Source of the DNA: Rhodospirillales bacterium
GTDB taxonomy: Bacteria; Pseudomonadota; Alphaproteobacteria; Rhodospirillales; Magnetospirillaceae
Length of the DNA stretch: 6,807 bases
NCBI GenBank assembly: GCA_030040955.1
Contig: JASHSH010000115.1
Coordinates: 1 to 6,807, forward strand
Direction: 5' to 3'
Shown here one piece after another: positions 6,666 to 6,807 of this stretch; positions within the stretch are counted from its first letter, which is position 1, and every line of letters starts with the position of its first letter. The notes beneath the pieces were generated by a model. The model had not been told where the DNA came from and searched no databases. It saw only the letters and a list, made by a program, of their open reading frames with translations. Both the position numbers and the translations under genes were made by a program.

Positions 6666-6807
6666 ATGGATGAGTCTGCCAGAATGGCGACCGGCGCGGT
6701 GATCGACATCAACCGCGTCATGGAGTTGATACCGCACCGCTATCCGTTCCTCATGGTCGACCGGGTGATCGACGTGATCGCCGACGTGAGCGCGACCGGC
6801 GTCAAGA
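6666..6807 (+). CDS. fabZ: 3-hydroxyacyl-ACP dehydratase FabZ, 5' end only
   Basis: FabZ dehydrates (3R)-hydroxyacyl-ACP to trans-2-enoyl-ACP in fatty acid elongation, competing with LpxA and LpxD for the same hydroxyacyl-ACP. Only 47 full codons are in the window, and the gene runs off the end. The defining N-terminal block is clear: VMELIPHRYPFLMVDRV, with HRYPFLMVDR at residues 24-33, matching the hot-dog fold dehydratase family. The catalytic His in the GHFP motif and the catalytic Glu would lie further downstream, outside the window. The ATG at 6666 gives an N-terminal lead of about 23 residues before HRYPF, similar to or slightly longer than usual. An internal ATG at 6684 would shorten it by six, but AGGAG supports 6666. 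It follows lpxD by 11 bases, as in the standard lpxD-fabZ-lpxA order. Confidence 0.95.
   Translation, partial: MDESARMATGAVIDINRVMELIPHRYPFLMVDRVIDVIADVSATGVK

Noticed and set aside
1..6807. Promoters, terminators, riboswitches, tRNA genes, mobile elements, CRISPR arrays
   Set aside because: Gene spacing is 11 bases or less throughout, with no room for such elements between genes. No terminator-like stem plus T run, transposase, integrase or spaced repeat array was seen. Internal promoters within coding sequence cannot be excluded by eye.
1..6807. A previously undescribed biological system
   Set aside because: Every open frame with real protein signals belongs to a known envelope-biogenesis family in its standard order, with the key residues intact where they fall inside the window.

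Overview
The window is a compact, single-strand stretch of a bacterial chromosome carrying seven genes in the order cdsA (3' end only), dxr, rseP, bamA, a skp/ompH-type chaperone gene, lpxD and fabZ (5' end only). All genes lie on the + strand. Neighbours overlap or are separated by at most 11 bases, so almost no DNA is non-coding. This is the widely conserved cell-envelope gene cluster of Gram-negative bacteria. The very high GC (about two thirds or more by eye), the single-PDZ RseP of 381 residues, the LRGF form of the BamA loop motif, the long Skp-like protein with Ala/Pro-rich ends and the style of the LpxD N-terminus all suggest an alphaproteobacterium, possibly a Rhodospirillales-like lineage. 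The lineage is an inference from protein features, not from a database match.

Layout. Bases 1-331 hold the C-terminal 109 residues of phosphatidate cytidylyltransferase, including its family signature. Bases 322-1509 are dxr (non-mevalonate isoprenoid pathway), whose start overlaps the end of cdsA by 10 bases. Bases 1506-2651 are rseP, an intramembrane site-2 protease, joined to dxr by an ATGA overlap. Bases 2651-4957 are bamA, the outer-membrane protein insertase, joined to rseP by a TGATG one-base overlap. Bases 4960-5628 are a Skp/OmpH-like periplasmic chaperone. Bases 5632-6654 are lpxD (third enzyme of lipid A synthesis). Bases 6666-6807 begin fabZ (3-hydroxyacyl-ACP dehydratase).

How they work together. 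CdsA makes CDP-diacylglycerol for phospholipids. Dxr feeds isoprenoid synthesis, including the undecaprenyl carrier of wall and LPS precursors. RseP processes membrane proteins by regulated intramembrane proteolysis. Skp escorts unfolded outer-membrane proteins to BamA, which folds them into the outer membrane. LpxD uses 3-hydroxyacyl-ACP to build lipid A, while FabZ dehydrates the same 3-hydroxyacyl-ACP pool towards fatty acids for phospholipids. The unit therefore codes for balanced growth of inner and outer membranes. The tight junctions suggest one polycistronic message with translational coupling. I see no promoter, terminator, RNA gene, mobile element or CRISPR inside the window. I found no previously undescribed system: every gene is intact or cut only by the window edge, with the expected key residues where these lie inside the window. 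The observations offered below are modest.
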